Both the position numbers and the translations under genes were made by a program. A stretch of DNA of 31,014 nt. It comes from CAZFCK01 sp964517355. GTDB taxonomy: Bacteria; Desulfobacterota; Desulfovibrionia; Desulfovibrionales; Desulfovibrionaceae. This document shows, one piece after another, positions 8,501 through 16,400 of this stretch (position 1 is the stretch's first letter; every line of letters begins with the position of its first letter). A model generated the notes under the pieces. It was not told the origin of the DNA, made no database searches, and saw only the letters and a list, made by a program, of their open reading frames with translations. The stretch lies in NCBI GenBank assembly GCA_964517355.1, contig CAZFCK010000027.1, positions 1 through 31,014 on the forward strand, in the 5' to 3' direction.

Positions 8501-11500
8501 ACCTCGACAACGGCTTGCTGGCCGCCGCGGCGCTGCCCTATGACTACAACCTCCTGGATTTCACCCATTGGGGAATGATCGGCGATAACGCCCACAGCAC
8601 CCTGTATTTTTCCCATTTCCTGAACATCTCGAATTTTCTGCTGTTTGGAACGGAACCGGCCAAAACCACCATGTTCCTGGATCCGGAAGAGGACGCGGTG
8701 GGAAGCTTCGCCCTGCCCTATGCAAACAACAAGTATATCCACAAACTTAAAAAGAAGGGCTGGTTCAACGACATCCCCCTGCTCAACAACGACTTTCCCT
8801 TTTTCTACGCCAACGATTCCCGGCCCGAAATCAATATCGATTCCGGGGAATACGAGATTTTGACGTACAAAAACAAGGCATTGGCCCTGCTCTCCATCCG
8901 CGCCTACAGCACAACCGTGGACGTGCAGACCGGCAAGTACCTCATGGTGGCGGAGGATGCGACTCCGGGCGCGTCAGCGGACACGTCCGCTTTTGCCGAC
9001 GCCCCCGCCGATGTCTCGGACCTGGACATCACCTTTATCGTGCGCTCCCTGCATAACGACCTCGTGGCCCGCCTGGCCGTGACCACGCCCGAGGGCAAGG
9101 TGGTCTCTTCCACACAAAATCAGGTAGGTGAAAACGCCACCTATGGAGAAGAGGACGACAATCTGGACGGCTACACCGATTCCCTGGTGGCCCTGACTTA
9201 CGCCCCCTCCGGGGAATACATCCTCGACCTGCAGGACCTGAGCGGCAATTCCCTGGACGAGGTCAGCATTGTCGCGGACATCAACGGCACGGAAGTCGAA
9301 ATTCTGCCCTGGACGCCTTTGAACAGCCTTTCCGCCACAAGCTTCGAGTTCACGCCGGACATTATCGCGCCGGCCGCCGTCACCGACCTTTCGGTTGCGC
9401 AACATGCCGAAAGCAACATGGTGCGGCTGCAATGGACCGCCCCCGCCGATAATGACGGCGGCGCCGTGGAGCGTTATGAAATCCGCTACGCCACGGAAAC
9501 CATTACCTCGGACAACTGGCAAGACGCCACGGAACTCCTGTCGCCGCCCTGGCCGCTGCCCCCGGGAATGGACCAGGTCTTCGACGTTATCATGCCCGCC
9601 CCGGGCACCGGCTATCATTTCGCCCTGGTTTCCTACGACGCTTCGGGCAACGTTTCCGCGCTTTCCAACACCGCCGGCGGCTCCAGCGGACCGGGGGGCG
9701 AGATCACCGGCGACGACACGGCTCCGGACGCCCCTGTGGTCGAGGATGAAGGCGACCTGATCCCGGCCACGCGCCCCCTGTATTTCTCCTGGAGCGCCAC
9801 GGATGAGGAATCCGGCATCGCCGGCTACTATTACGCCGTGGGCACATCCCCCTACGCCGTGGATATCAAGGACTGGGTCTTCACCACGGACACGAGCGTG
9901 CGCCTGGATTCCCTGCTGCTGTTCCCCGGCAAGACCTATTTCTGCTCGGTGAAAGCCTTGAACGGGGCGGGAGGCCTGAGCGCAGCGGGCACCTCCGACG
10001 GCATCAGCATTGAAGGCACGGCCGCCGTCACCCTGCACGCCTCGGTTTCCGGCGAGGGCACGGTCACCGCCCCCGGCGCCATATCCTGTCCCGGCGACTG
10101 CGACGAGGTCTATCTCGCGGGCACAGAGGTCACGCTGACAGCCACTCCGGACGATGGGCACCGCTTCCGCCACTGGTCCGACGACTGCTCGGGCGAGGAT
10201 CCGGTCCTCAGCTTCACCATTGAGGAATCCACCTCCTGCCAGGCCAATTTCACGCCCAAGATTCCGCCGGTGGTGGAAACCGTTTCCTACGCGGACGTGA
10301 CCACCTATTACGCCACAGTGAACGGCGATGTCACGGACGGGGGCGGCGAACCCGTGACCGAACGCGGCATATGCTGGGGTCTTGCGGCGGAACCCACGGA
10401 CACGTGCCAGCCAGCGGAAACCGACGGCACCGGAGCCTTTTCCGTGACCATCGGTCCCCTGCCGCCGGAAACCACCATCTACGCCCGCGCCTACGCCATC
10501 AACGCCCTGGGACCGGGCTACGGCGAAGACGTGACCTTCGACACCCCCAACGGCCCGCCCTTTGTGCGCACCGGAGAAGCTGAGGATGTGACCCATGTTG
10601 CCGCTGTCATTCCCGGCGAACTCGTCTACACCGGGGGCGCCGCCGTCGAGGAACGCGGCATCTGTTTCGGCACGGCCACCGCGCCCACCGACTGCACCCA
10701 AGCGGACGACACGGATTCCTTCTCCGTAAGCTACGAGGGGCTGGAGCCGGAAACCACGTACTATGCCCGCGCCTATGCCAAAAACGCGCAAGGCTTGTCG
10801 TACGGCAATGAAATCGACTTCAGCACCAGGCCCCTGCTTCCTGAGATCCGGATCGTGGGCAACGGAATCGTCATCGCCAACAATGACGACACCCCGGATA
10901 CTCAGGACAATACCGATATGGGAACCATAGACAGGGGCGAATCCGGAACCGCTATGTTCACCATAGCCAATCCCGGCACCGCGTCCCTGGAACTCACGGG
11001 AACGCCCCTGGTTGCCGTATCCGGTGACCATGCGGACGATTTCAGCGTCAAGCTGGAACCGGCTTCTCCCGTGGCCGCCTCTCCCTTGCAGGAACTTGCT
11101 TATGATGAACAACTGGTCGCCGGCTCTGTAAAGAGACCCGTTTATGTACGTAGCGCCGATATGGATAATGACGGTGATCTTGATTTGGCTGTGGTCGAAT
11201 TAGGCAGCGAATCGGTTTCATGGTGGGAAAATACAAAAGGCGACGCTTCCACATGGCTACGTCATTCCATCTTAGGAGGCATTTTTGCATACTCTCTGTG
11301 TATTCAGGATTTCGACAACGACGGGGATATGGACGTGGCCACTGCGGGAAATCAATACTACAATGGCACATTGCGACTAGTTGTTATCTGGGCCGAAAAC
11401 CTGGGGGAAGGAGCGGCATGGGAATACCATGTCCTCGGTTCCTGTTCATCGAGAATCTATTCCATGGCTGCCGCAGACATGGACAATGACGGCGACATGG

Positions 11501-14500
11501 ACATCGTTCTTGCGGATAATAGCAGCAATCTTATTAAGATATACGAAAACCAAGATGCGGCTACGTGGAATGAAATTATTGTCGCCACTGATTTTTCAGG
11601 CGCTTATGCTATCGATGTGTGTGATCTGAACAATGACGATAAGATGGATATCCTGGGAGTCGCCCGGGGCAGTAAGGAAGTTGCCTGGTGGGAACGCACT
11701 GACACGCTTGATTCTTCCTGGACAAAACATACCGTGGCTACGAACTTATATGACCCCACCATCGTTCTTGCCGCGGATATAAACGGCGACGGTCAGTTGG
11801 ATGTGGTCAGCGGCCCTGTAGGTGTATCCCTGGACCTGACATGGTGGAGCAATGACGACGGAACCGGTTTGATCTGGACGGCGCACAACATCCCCTCCGA
11901 CACCACTTCTGGCGTTTTTCCAGCTGATTGTCTGGACGCCGCTGACATGGATGGCGACGGGGATAAGGATATTGTCGCTGGAGCTTCGCAATGGAGCCAG
12001 AACTATGCCTGGTCGGATCTGGCGATTTTCGAGAATACTGCTGGCGACGGTTCCTCCTGGACCGCCTCAAGTTTGGCAAAATCATTCAATGATATATGGT
12101 GCTTAGAACTTACTGATTTCGACCAAGATGGTGATAATGACATTATCGCCGTGGGAGATGACGTTTCCAAAATAGCCTGGTGGAAAAACTCGCTCATCAC
12201 GGGCTCCATGTTTTCCCTGGTCTTTACCCCAAGCGCTGTTGGGACCAGGACCGCAACGATTTCCGTCTCCAGCAATGTGCCGGATACCCCGGTCTACAGC
12301 TTCGCCGTTCAGGGAAGCGCCGACCCCGCTCTGCCTTTCGTCTCCACCGCGGACCCCGAAGACGTGCTGATCACGACGGCCACCGCAGGGGGCGAGGTCC
12401 TGAGCGACAATGGCGCGGAGATCACGGAACGCGGCTTTTGCATCGGGCAGGAAGCCGCCCCCAGAGAGAATTGCCTGCCCGCCACGGGTACGGACGTGGG
12501 CGCCTTCACCCTGGAACTGTCCGAACTGGAACCCTACACCACATACCATGTGGCCGCCTACGCCGCCAACAGCGTCGGTACGGCCTACGGCGACGACGTT
12601 TCCTTCACCACTCTGGACCTCCCCCGCGCCGTCACCAGTTCTGTTGAAAGCATTACCACAAGCTCAGCCAGGTATTATGGGCAAGTCGCCGAGGATTACG
12701 GAGCGGAGGTCACGGAACGCGGCTTCTGCGTGGGCGCCGCGCCCAGCCCCACGGATTGCACTCCCATCGCGAGCGCGGGCCTGGGCGGGATGTATTACGA
12801 CGACTCGGGGTTGACCCCCGGCACAACCTATTATGTCCGCGCCTACGCCATTAACACGGGCGGAACAGGCTATGGCGACGACATTTCCTTCACCACCAAG
12901 GCGGTCCTGCCGTCCGTTACCACGGGTGATGTCTCGAATCTCAAAAACACGTCCGTCACCATCGGCGGCGAGGTCACCGCATCAGGGGGCGCTACAGTCA
13001 CCGAACGCGGCATCTGTCTTGGAGACGGCAGCTCCACCGTGTGCCAAAGCGCCGCTACGGCCGGCCTCGGCGCGTATACGGTGGACTTCAGCGGCCTTAA
13101 GACCAACACGGAGTACGTCACGCGGGCCTATGCGAAAAACTCCGTGGGCACGGCCTACGGCGTTTACAACCAATTCACGACGCATAATACTCTGCCCGCG
13201 GCCACCACGGGGGAGATTACGGACGTCACCTACAAAAGCGCCGTGGTCGCGGGCGAGGCCACGGTGGAGGGAGACGGGGGCGACGTGACCGAACGGGGCA
13301 TCTGTCTTGGGACCAGCGCGGGACCCACCGCGTGCACCGCCGCATCGAGCGCCGGATCAGGCGTTTTCAGCGTGGATTTCAGCGAACTCAATCCAAGCAC
13401 CACCTATTACGTGCGCGCTTATGCGGTGAACGACGCCGGTACGGCCTACGGTGAAGACGGGACCTTCGTCACAACGGATGGTCTTGTCGCGTATTATCCC
13501 TTCAACGGCAACGCAAACGACGAAAGCCCCAATGAAAACAACGGCACGCCCCATGAAGCGCTCCTCACCACGGATCGCTTCGGCAATGCCGAAAGCGCTT
13601 ATTACTTTGACGGAGAAACGAGCTATATCGATTGCGGCAACGATGCGAGCCTGAACCTAACCGAAGGCATCACCGTCAGCGCCTGGATCAACCCCACTTC
13701 GAAGACCGCCACGCGATACATCGTCGCCAAAGGGAGCGCCACGGCGGAAGACAAAGGCTACCGTCTGTTATTGACGGAGAACGATCTGCGCGGCGCGTTC
13801 GACCTGCAGGACGGCACGGAAAGCAGCGTCCAGGCCACGCCGGATGATTTCTCCGCGCAGCGCTGGTTCCATGTGCTGACGACCTTTGACGGCACAAGCG
13901 CCAAACTCTACCTCAACGGCAAGCTCATCGCTTCCCAAGATACGGCGGGAAGCCTCGGTGCAGGCCCGGGCAAACTGGTTCTGGGCATGCTTTCCGCTGA
14001 AACCCCGAGCGAAGGCGGTTTCTCTGGCAAAATCGACGAGGTGCGTATTTACAAGCGCGTTTTGAGCACAACGGAAATAACCGCGCTCTATGCTGCTGAA
14101 AACGGCTCGACCTCGCCAAAGCCTCCTCTCGTTGTTACCAAACCAGCGGAAGAAATCGGTTCTGCTTCCGCCACAATCAGGGGATGGATCGCTTTTGAAG
14201 GCGGCGCCAAAGTCACCAAATCCGGCATATGTTACGGCACGGAACCCGCTCCCCGTTCCAATTGCCTGTATACCCCGATGTACACCTACGGAACCTTCGG
14301 CAAGTATATCTCCGGTCTCGAGGAAAACACCACCTACTACGCCGCCGCTTTCGCAATGAACAGCGCAGGCACCGCTTACGGTGAGGACGTCAGTTTCACC
14401 ACGGCGTTGGAGGTCGTGAGTCCCACAGTGGCTACGGACGGCGTTTCCGGCGTTACCTCCAGCAGTGTGACGGCCGGCGGAACCGTGCTCACCGACGGCA

Positions 14501-15654
14501 ACGCGGATATCGTCGAACGCGGCATCTGTATCGGGCTGAAGGACAATCCCACGGACTGCACCCCCGCCGATGACGCGGGCCTGGGCGGCTTCACCGTGGC
14601 TTTCAGCGGACTGAGCCGCGCCACAACGTACTATGTGCGCGCCTATGCCAAAAACAGCGGGTACTTCATTGGTTATGGCGACACCATGACCTTTGCCACG
14701 AGTGCGGCCTTGCCTACGGTGACGACCTACGGATGGGACGACGTTACGGAGTCCACCGCGTCCGTCATAGGCATAGTGGAGGCTGACGGCAGAGCCACGG
14801 TCACTTCACGCGGCATCTGTCTGGGTACGAGTCCGAATCCCACGGACTGCACTCCGGACGATGAAGGTGGCACGGGCAACTTCAGAATCAACTTCACTGA
14901 ACTGCAACATGCCACGGAGTATTACGTGCGTGCCTTCGCCACGAACAGCGCCGGTACGGGCTACGGCGAGGACTTGACCTTCACCACCAGCGGCATCGCC
15001 CCTTCAGTGACCACGGACGCCGCCAATGATGTGCATATCGGAAGCGCCACCATCTCCGGCGAGGTCACGGATGACGGCGGCGAGGAAGTGACGGAGCGCG
15101 GCATCTGTCTCGGCAGAACCAGCAATCCCCTCTACTGCAGGCCTGCCGACACAGGGGGCCCCGGCAGCTACAGCGTGCATTTTAGCGAATTGGAGCACAG
15201 CACCACGTACTATGCCCGTGCATACGCCATTAACAGCGTGGATACGAGCTATGGTGAAAACATCACCTTCACGACCAAAAACGAGCTTCCGATAGTGACG
15301 ACCGGCAGCGCCACCTATGTGAACGAGGATAGCGCGAGGGTTTCAGGCGCTGTCGCATTCGACGGTGGGGGTGTGATAAGTGAATGCGGTATCTGTTACG
15401 GTACTGCGGCCGATCCGCGTTCATCGTGCCGGCCGGCGTCCATAATGGATGCGGAGGCCTTCACCGTGCAGCTCACCTCTTTGGACCCGGACACCATGTA
15501 TTACGCGGCGGCGTACGCCACCAACGGTACCGGCACAACCTACGGCAATACTATCCAGTTCAAAACACTCACGGATAATACGGTCTATTCCATTCCAACA
15601 TTGCAGATGTTGCAACCCTCCATATTTGGAATGGAAAATTCATGGTGCAAATAG
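5590..15654 (+). CDS. Giant exported multidomain protein (vWA, lipase-like, FN3-like, FG-GAP, LamG)
   Basis: A 3354-residue secreted protein. The start is supported by AGGGAGAA about 7 bases upstream and by a signal peptide (residues 1-22, cleavage after AFA). Approximate order: vWA domain 25-210 with MIDAS DESGS (33-37); beta-rich and FN3-like segments to 400; modules 1-2 (402-597); lipase-like domain 738-1035; two FN3-like domains (1259-1475); a Cys-containing bacterial repeat (1480-1556); modules 3-4 (1559-1748); an Ig-like domain split by a seven-bladed propeller (1751-2246); modules 5-8 (2249-2630); LamG jellyroll (2632-2838); modules 9-13 (2845-3327); and a short tail. No RTX repeats, LPXTG-type anchor or clear membrane anchor is visible, so the export route beyond Sec is unknown. 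A role in adhesion or binding of surfaces or glycans is inferred from the domains. It stands alone, without visible secretion partners. Confidence 0.93.
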   Translation: MSLLRLFLAFALSMLLCNAAFAADPIAVALIFDESGSMAWEDPSDLRHKAGQLFVDLMDDSKDSASVIKFATSAVRAQSMTKTQSSLKSAITSSSSVDGGGTCYLSPLTYGSIDLANSDTYADNRRAAVLFTDGDPQDEGSYDDILQYYKENGWKIYCMGFGGATATVLSNISGTTGGYTKMVTVSNLEKEMLALIYAIRGKSAPTTETGIVEGPDYHYTKEFNLTQSYSYVKFFTVWGDHKVNFYATNPSGSQISGTNNGTNGVIDVTKPSQGTWTLHVVSQDPVKVNFNITLGMSGEVIPSCGTPSYITVPSSSDDGSFEVRWGASSTSGVTYVLQEANSNNPSSWSTIKTTTATSHLLTSKTSGLTYYYRVKATKSGYIDSGYANGSNGCVVTIVNLPSVTTVGVNSDSITARTATVNGRVDSDGNGTLVNRGICWGTSQNPTGNCVTAPPYQEGAFSANLTKLPVNTKIYVRAFAVNEKGRKYGFNKDFTTKMEPPEITFHEPSKLTSGSARIQAEVTYDGGGDITAVGVCWSENEEPGLHNGADCYFYSDSDKSGFDTTLENGLDPSTEYHMRAFAVNAQHEAYSTQEFVFHTLPQGAEITFNVIGGTNNYSFSSVNTVSIETQVGTSRNYGNKVTYTGKYTYDAYGTAYSDYYKPKKVSFSTGSGSAAAFFESFMSAERDGNDSMFTFLKPVGMRQEVFVVPFLKHEAFGNLSSAFTIAWPVGTSHQSHLDIYESPTILVHGLDGMKSWHRGELYDAANWNGSLPAFLQLAGTDTWVVTYPVENSLQEAAFLLGLAIREIRSRYASAPTVNIVTHGTGALVFRALLQDMASTGDTCVPLASFSLGVADFNRIVYLAPPFQGSALALHASQDAMGDKQARTRAKQHFHKWVGRTELFRQFFLTNESPSLKDAALGSGFIKRLQKESAAFNSLGANTVVIAGGRDEGTDLDDTAYFDDGMLAACGANLDNGLLAAAALPYDYNLLDFTHWGMIGDNAHSTLYFSHFLNISNFLLFGTEPAKTTMFLDPEEDAVGSFALPYANNKYIHKLKKKGWFNDIPLLNNDFPFFYANDSRPEINIDSGEYEILTYKNKALALLSIRAYSTTVDVQTGKYLMVAEDATPGASADTSAFADAPADVSDLDITFIVRSLHNDLVARLAVTTPEGKVVSSTQNQVGENATYGEEDDNLDGYTDSLVALTYAPSGEYILDLQDLSGNSLDEVSIVADINGTEVEILPWTPLNSLSATSFEFTPDIIAPAAVTDLSVAQHAESNMVRLQWTAPADNDGGAVERYEIRYATETITSDNWQDATELLSPPWPLPPGMDQVFDVIMPAPGTGYHFALVSYDASGNVSALSNTAGGSSGPGGEITGDDTAPDAPVVEDEGDLIPATRPLYFSWSATDEESGIAGYYYAVGTSPYAVDIKDWVFTTDTSVRLDSLLLFPGKTYFCSVKALNGAGGLSAAGTSDGISIEGTAAVTLHASVSGEGTVTAPGAISCPGDCDEVYLAGTEVTLTATPDDGHRFRHWSDDCSGEDPVLSFTIEESTSCQANFTPKIPPVVETVSYADVTTYYATVNGDVTDGGGEPVTERGICWGLAAEPTDTCQPAETDGTGAFSVTIGPLPPETTIYARAYAINALGPGYGEDVTFDTPNGPPFVRTGEAEDVTHVAAVIPGELVYTGGAAVEERGICFGTATAPTDCTQADDTDSFSVSYEGLEPETTYYARAYAKNAQGLSYGNEIDFSTRPLLPEIRIVGNGIVIANNDDTPDTQDNTDMGTIDRGESGTAMFTIANPGTASLELTGTPLVAVSGDHADDFSVKLEPASPVAASPLQELAYDEQLVAGSVKRPVYVRSADMDNDGDLDLAVVELGSESVSWWENTKGDASTWLRHSILGGIFAYSLCIQDFDNDGDMDVATAGNQYYNGTLRLVVIWAENLGEGAAWEYHVLGSCSSRIYSMAAADMDNDGDMDIVLADNSSNLIKIYENQDAATWNEIIVATDFSGAYAIDVCDLNNDDKMDILGVARGSKEVAWWERTDTLDSSWTKHTVATNLYDPTIVLAADINGDGQLDVVSGPVGVSLDLTWWSNDDGTGLIWTAHNIPSDTTSGVFPADCLDAADMDGDGDKDIVAGASQWSQNYAWSDLAIFENTAGDGSSWTASSLAKSFNDIWCLELTDFDQDGDNDIIAVGDDVSKIAWWKNSLITGSMFSLVFTPSAVGTRTATISVSSNVPDTPVYSFAVQGSADPALPFVSTADPEDVLITTATAGGEVLSDNGAEITERGFCIGQEAAPRENCLPATGTDVGAFTLELSELEPYTTYHVAAYAANSVGTAYGDDVSFTTLDLPRAVTSSVESITTSSARYYGQVAEDYGAEVTERGFCVGAAPSPTDCTPIASAGLGGMYYDDSGLTPGTTYYVRAYAINTGGTGYGDDISFTTKAVLPSVTTGDVSNLKNTSVTIGGEVTASGGATVTERGICLGDGSSTVCQSAATAGLGAYTVDFSGLKTNTEYVTRAYAKNSVGTAYGVYNQFTTHNTLPAATTGEITDVTYKSAVVAGEATVEGDGGDVTERGICLGTSAGPTACTAASSAGSGVFSVDFSELNPSTTYYVRAYAVNDAGTAYGEDGTFVTTDGLVAYYPFNGNANDESPNENNGTPHEALLTTDRFGNAESAYYFDGETSYIDCGNDASLNLTEGITVSAWINPTSKTATRYIVAKGSATAEDKGYRLLLTENDLRGAFDLQDGTESSVQATPDDFSAQRWFHVLTTFDGTSAKLYLNGKLIASQDTAGSLGAGPGKLVLGMLSAETPSEGGFSGKIDEVRIYKRVLSTTEITALYAAENGSTSPKPPLVVTKPAEEIGSASATIRGWIAFEGGAKVTKSGICYGTEPAPRSNCLYTPMYTYGTFGKYISGLEENTTYYAAAFAMNSAGTAYGEDVSFTTALEVVSPTVATDGVSGVTSSSVTAGGTVLTDGNADIVERGICIGLKDNPTDCTPADDAGLGGFTVAFSGLSRATTYYVRAYAKNSGYFIGYGDTMTFATSAALPTVTTYGWDDVTESTASVIGIVEADGRATVTSRGICLGTSPNPTDCTPDDEGGTGNFRINFTELQHATEYYVRAFATNSAGTGYGEDLTFTTSGIAPSVTTDAANDVHIGSATISGEVTDDGGEEVTERGICLGRTSNPLYCRPADTGGPGSYSVHFSELEHSTTYYARAYAINSVDTSYGENITFTTKNELPIVTTGSATYVNEDSARVSGAVAFDGGGVISECGICYGTAADPRSSCRPASIMDAEAFTVQLTSLDPDTMYYAAAYATNGTGTTYGNTIQFKTLTDNTVYSIPTLQMLQPSIFGMENSWCK
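7162..7169 (+). repeat. G8 homopolymer inside the giant gene
   Basis: Eight consecutive G bases encode the Gly-Gly-Gly part of module 2. At the equivalent place, other modules have shorter or interrupted G runs. Slippage here would shift the frame after about 525 residues. Confidence 0.8.
7801..8690 (+). other. Lipase-like alpha/beta-hydrolase domain lacking the nucleophile serine
   Basis: Residues 738-1035 of the giant protein carry the alpha/beta-hydrolase oxyanion motif VHGLDG (746-751) and a nucleophile-elbow region reading VTHGTGALVFRALL. The family expects His-Ser-x-Gly at the elbow, but residue 822 is Gly (codon GGC), one base from a serine codon AGC. Candidate acid and histidine positions remain (the GGRDEGTDLDD region and GDNAHS). 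As written, the domain should lack ordinary serine hydrolase activity and may bind lipid or ester groups instead. Confidence 0.6.
11110..12205 (+). other. Seven-bladed FG-GAP/VCBS-type propeller inserted in an Ig-like domain
   Basis: Seven calcium-loop motifs of the form DxDxDGDxD recur every 52-56 residues (near 11154, 11308, 11476, 11620, 11776, 11944 and 12116), most with a WW(E/K/S)N-type segment nearby. This suggests one closed seven-bladed beta-propeller. The sequence before it (from about 10840) is the first half of an abnormal-spindle/HYDIN-like 'anchor D' Ig domain, ending in PASPVA. The second half resumes after it with FSLVFTPSAVGTRTATISV. Third codon positions are visibly richer in A/T than in the flanks. 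Confidence 0.7.
12334..13478 (+). repeat. Four tandem 94-residue Cys-pair modules (modules 5-8)
   Basis: Each unit runs from an LPxxTT-type strand through (E)RG(I/F)CxG, a second Cys 9-13 residues on, TTYYVRAYAxNxxGTxYG, and an FTT-type closing strand. Further copies lie at 6793-7383 (modules 1-2), 10264-10830 (3-4) and 14122-15570 (9-13). The DNA repeats are diverged, so this is old protein-level duplication. Confidence 0.85.
13483..14103 (+). other. LamG-like jellyroll domain within the giant protein
   Basis: The segment opens with GLVAYYPFNGNANDES, continues through ITVSAWINP and a W-F-H-V strand, and closes with GKIDEVRIYKRVLS. This is the usual course of bacterial LamG/concanavalin-type domains, which often bind glycans. 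It separates modules 8 and 9. Confidence 0.85.
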
Positions 15655-15662
15655 GTTGCACC
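15644..15662. other. Hairpin spanning the giant-gene stop codon
   Basis: GGTGCAA-ATAGG-TTGCACC is a perfect 7-bp stem whose 5-nt loop contains most of the TAG stop (15652-15654). The right arm can alternatively pair with TGCAACC at 15611-15617. No T-run follows. Confidence 0.45.
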
Positions 15663-15678
15663 GTAATAAAACGTTTCC

Positions 15679-15776
15679 GGGGGGAGAACCTCTTTCAAAA
15701 ACTTCATCCCTAAGGCGCGGTCGTATCGCGCCTTAGGGATGAAGATAGCGGCGCTGGTTTTCCCCTCGAAAAATCG
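15679..15776 (+). repeat. 95-bp interspersed hairpin element, intact copy
   Basis: This is the second copy of the element at 2402-2496. Its centre, 15702-15744, is a perfect 18-bp stem (left arm CTTCATCCCTAAGGCGCG) with the 7-nt loop GTCGTAT; the same loop is kept in the other copy. It sits 25 bases after the stop of the giant gene. No T-run follows, so it looks more like a REP-type or mobile hairpin element than a simple terminator. Confidence 0.75.
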
Positions 15777-15894
15777 TTTTTTCCACTCTTCGGATTTCTA
15801 GGTGAAGCGCGTACTATAATATTGCATATTTGTTTAATAAATAGATATAAAAGGCCATTTTTTCCGGCGTCCATGGGCCTCCCCTGGTCGTCGT

Positions 15895-15923
15895 GCGGGC
15901 GCGAAAGCCCGCGACTTTATTTT
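15895..15923 (+). terminator. Rho-independent terminator after the giant gene
   Basis: GCGGGC-GCGAAA-GCCCGC is followed by GACTTTATTTTTTTT on the plus strand. It lies about 240 bases after the giant gene and just beyond the stop of the convergent minus-strand gene, so it can insulate the two. Confidence 0.8.
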
Positions 15924-16396
15924 TTTTCTTTTTGTCCGATTTTTATAAGGGACGTTATGCGTGCGTAAATTTCCGAAAAATCACCATAAATATCTTTATC
16001 GGCGCCGTACTTATCCTGAAAGGCCGCCACATGCCGGGCTGCCGGCAATAAGACGGCATAGAGTTCCGGCGTAACAGAGTCCTTGCCGTCCTCCAGCTTT
16101 TCAAGAAACAGCCGTATGAAGCAGCTGGCCGCGTCAGAAGCGTCATCGCTCCGCATGGCCTGTTCGCTCGTCACATAGCGGGCAAAGGCGCGCATGTAAT
16201 ACCTGAAGGGAACAGGGGGCATAAAACGCAATTCATCGGTCCGTTCGATGGGATTTTCATGAAACAAGGGGAAGGTCTGTTCCATGTTCTTCCCGAAAAA
16301 AACCTTATGGGCGTACACCCAATCCAGATCCTCCGGATAAAAACCCCAATCATTGTCGTCCGGAATCGGCAACTCGCCATGCTCGTGTTCCCGCAT
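15917..16396 (-). CDS. Hypothetical protein
   Basis: A soluble protein of about 159 residues, acidic with aromatic-rich segments (for example WGFYPEDLDW and FMPPVPFRYYMRAFARYV) and ending in a lysine-rich tail. I do not recognise the family. The aromatic core plus MPPVPFRYY recalls small DUF6714-like proteins, but I would not assign it. The ATG at 16396 is preferred because it avoids overlap with the MFS gene. The frame is open upstream to GTG 16435, which would overlap the MFS gene by 35 bases and add 13 residues; neither start has a strong ribosome-binding site. It directly follows the MFS permease gene on the same strand and is probably co-transcribed with it. Convergent transcription from the giant gene ends at the terminator beside its stop. 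Confidence 0.7.
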   Translation of the reverse strand: MREHEHGELPIPDDNDWGFYPEDLDWVYAHKVFFGKNMEQTFPLFHENPIERTDELRFMPPVPFRYYMRAFARYVTSEQAMRSDDASDAASCFIRLFLEKLEDGKDSVTPELYAVLLPAARHVAAFQDKYGADKDIYGDFSEIYARITSLIKIGQKEKK

Positions 16397-16400
16397 CTTC

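Noticed and set aside
8974..11112. Long minus-strand open frame (712 codons) opposite the giant gene
   Set aside because: It lies wholly antisense to a gene with strong domain evidence. The translation is Gly/Arg/Val-rich without motifs, as expected from the complement of GC-rich codons.
12334..15570. CRISPR or DNA tandem repeat array
   Set aside because: The periodicity is at protein level (about 94 residues) and the DNA copies are diverged. There are no short identical repeats with unique spacers.
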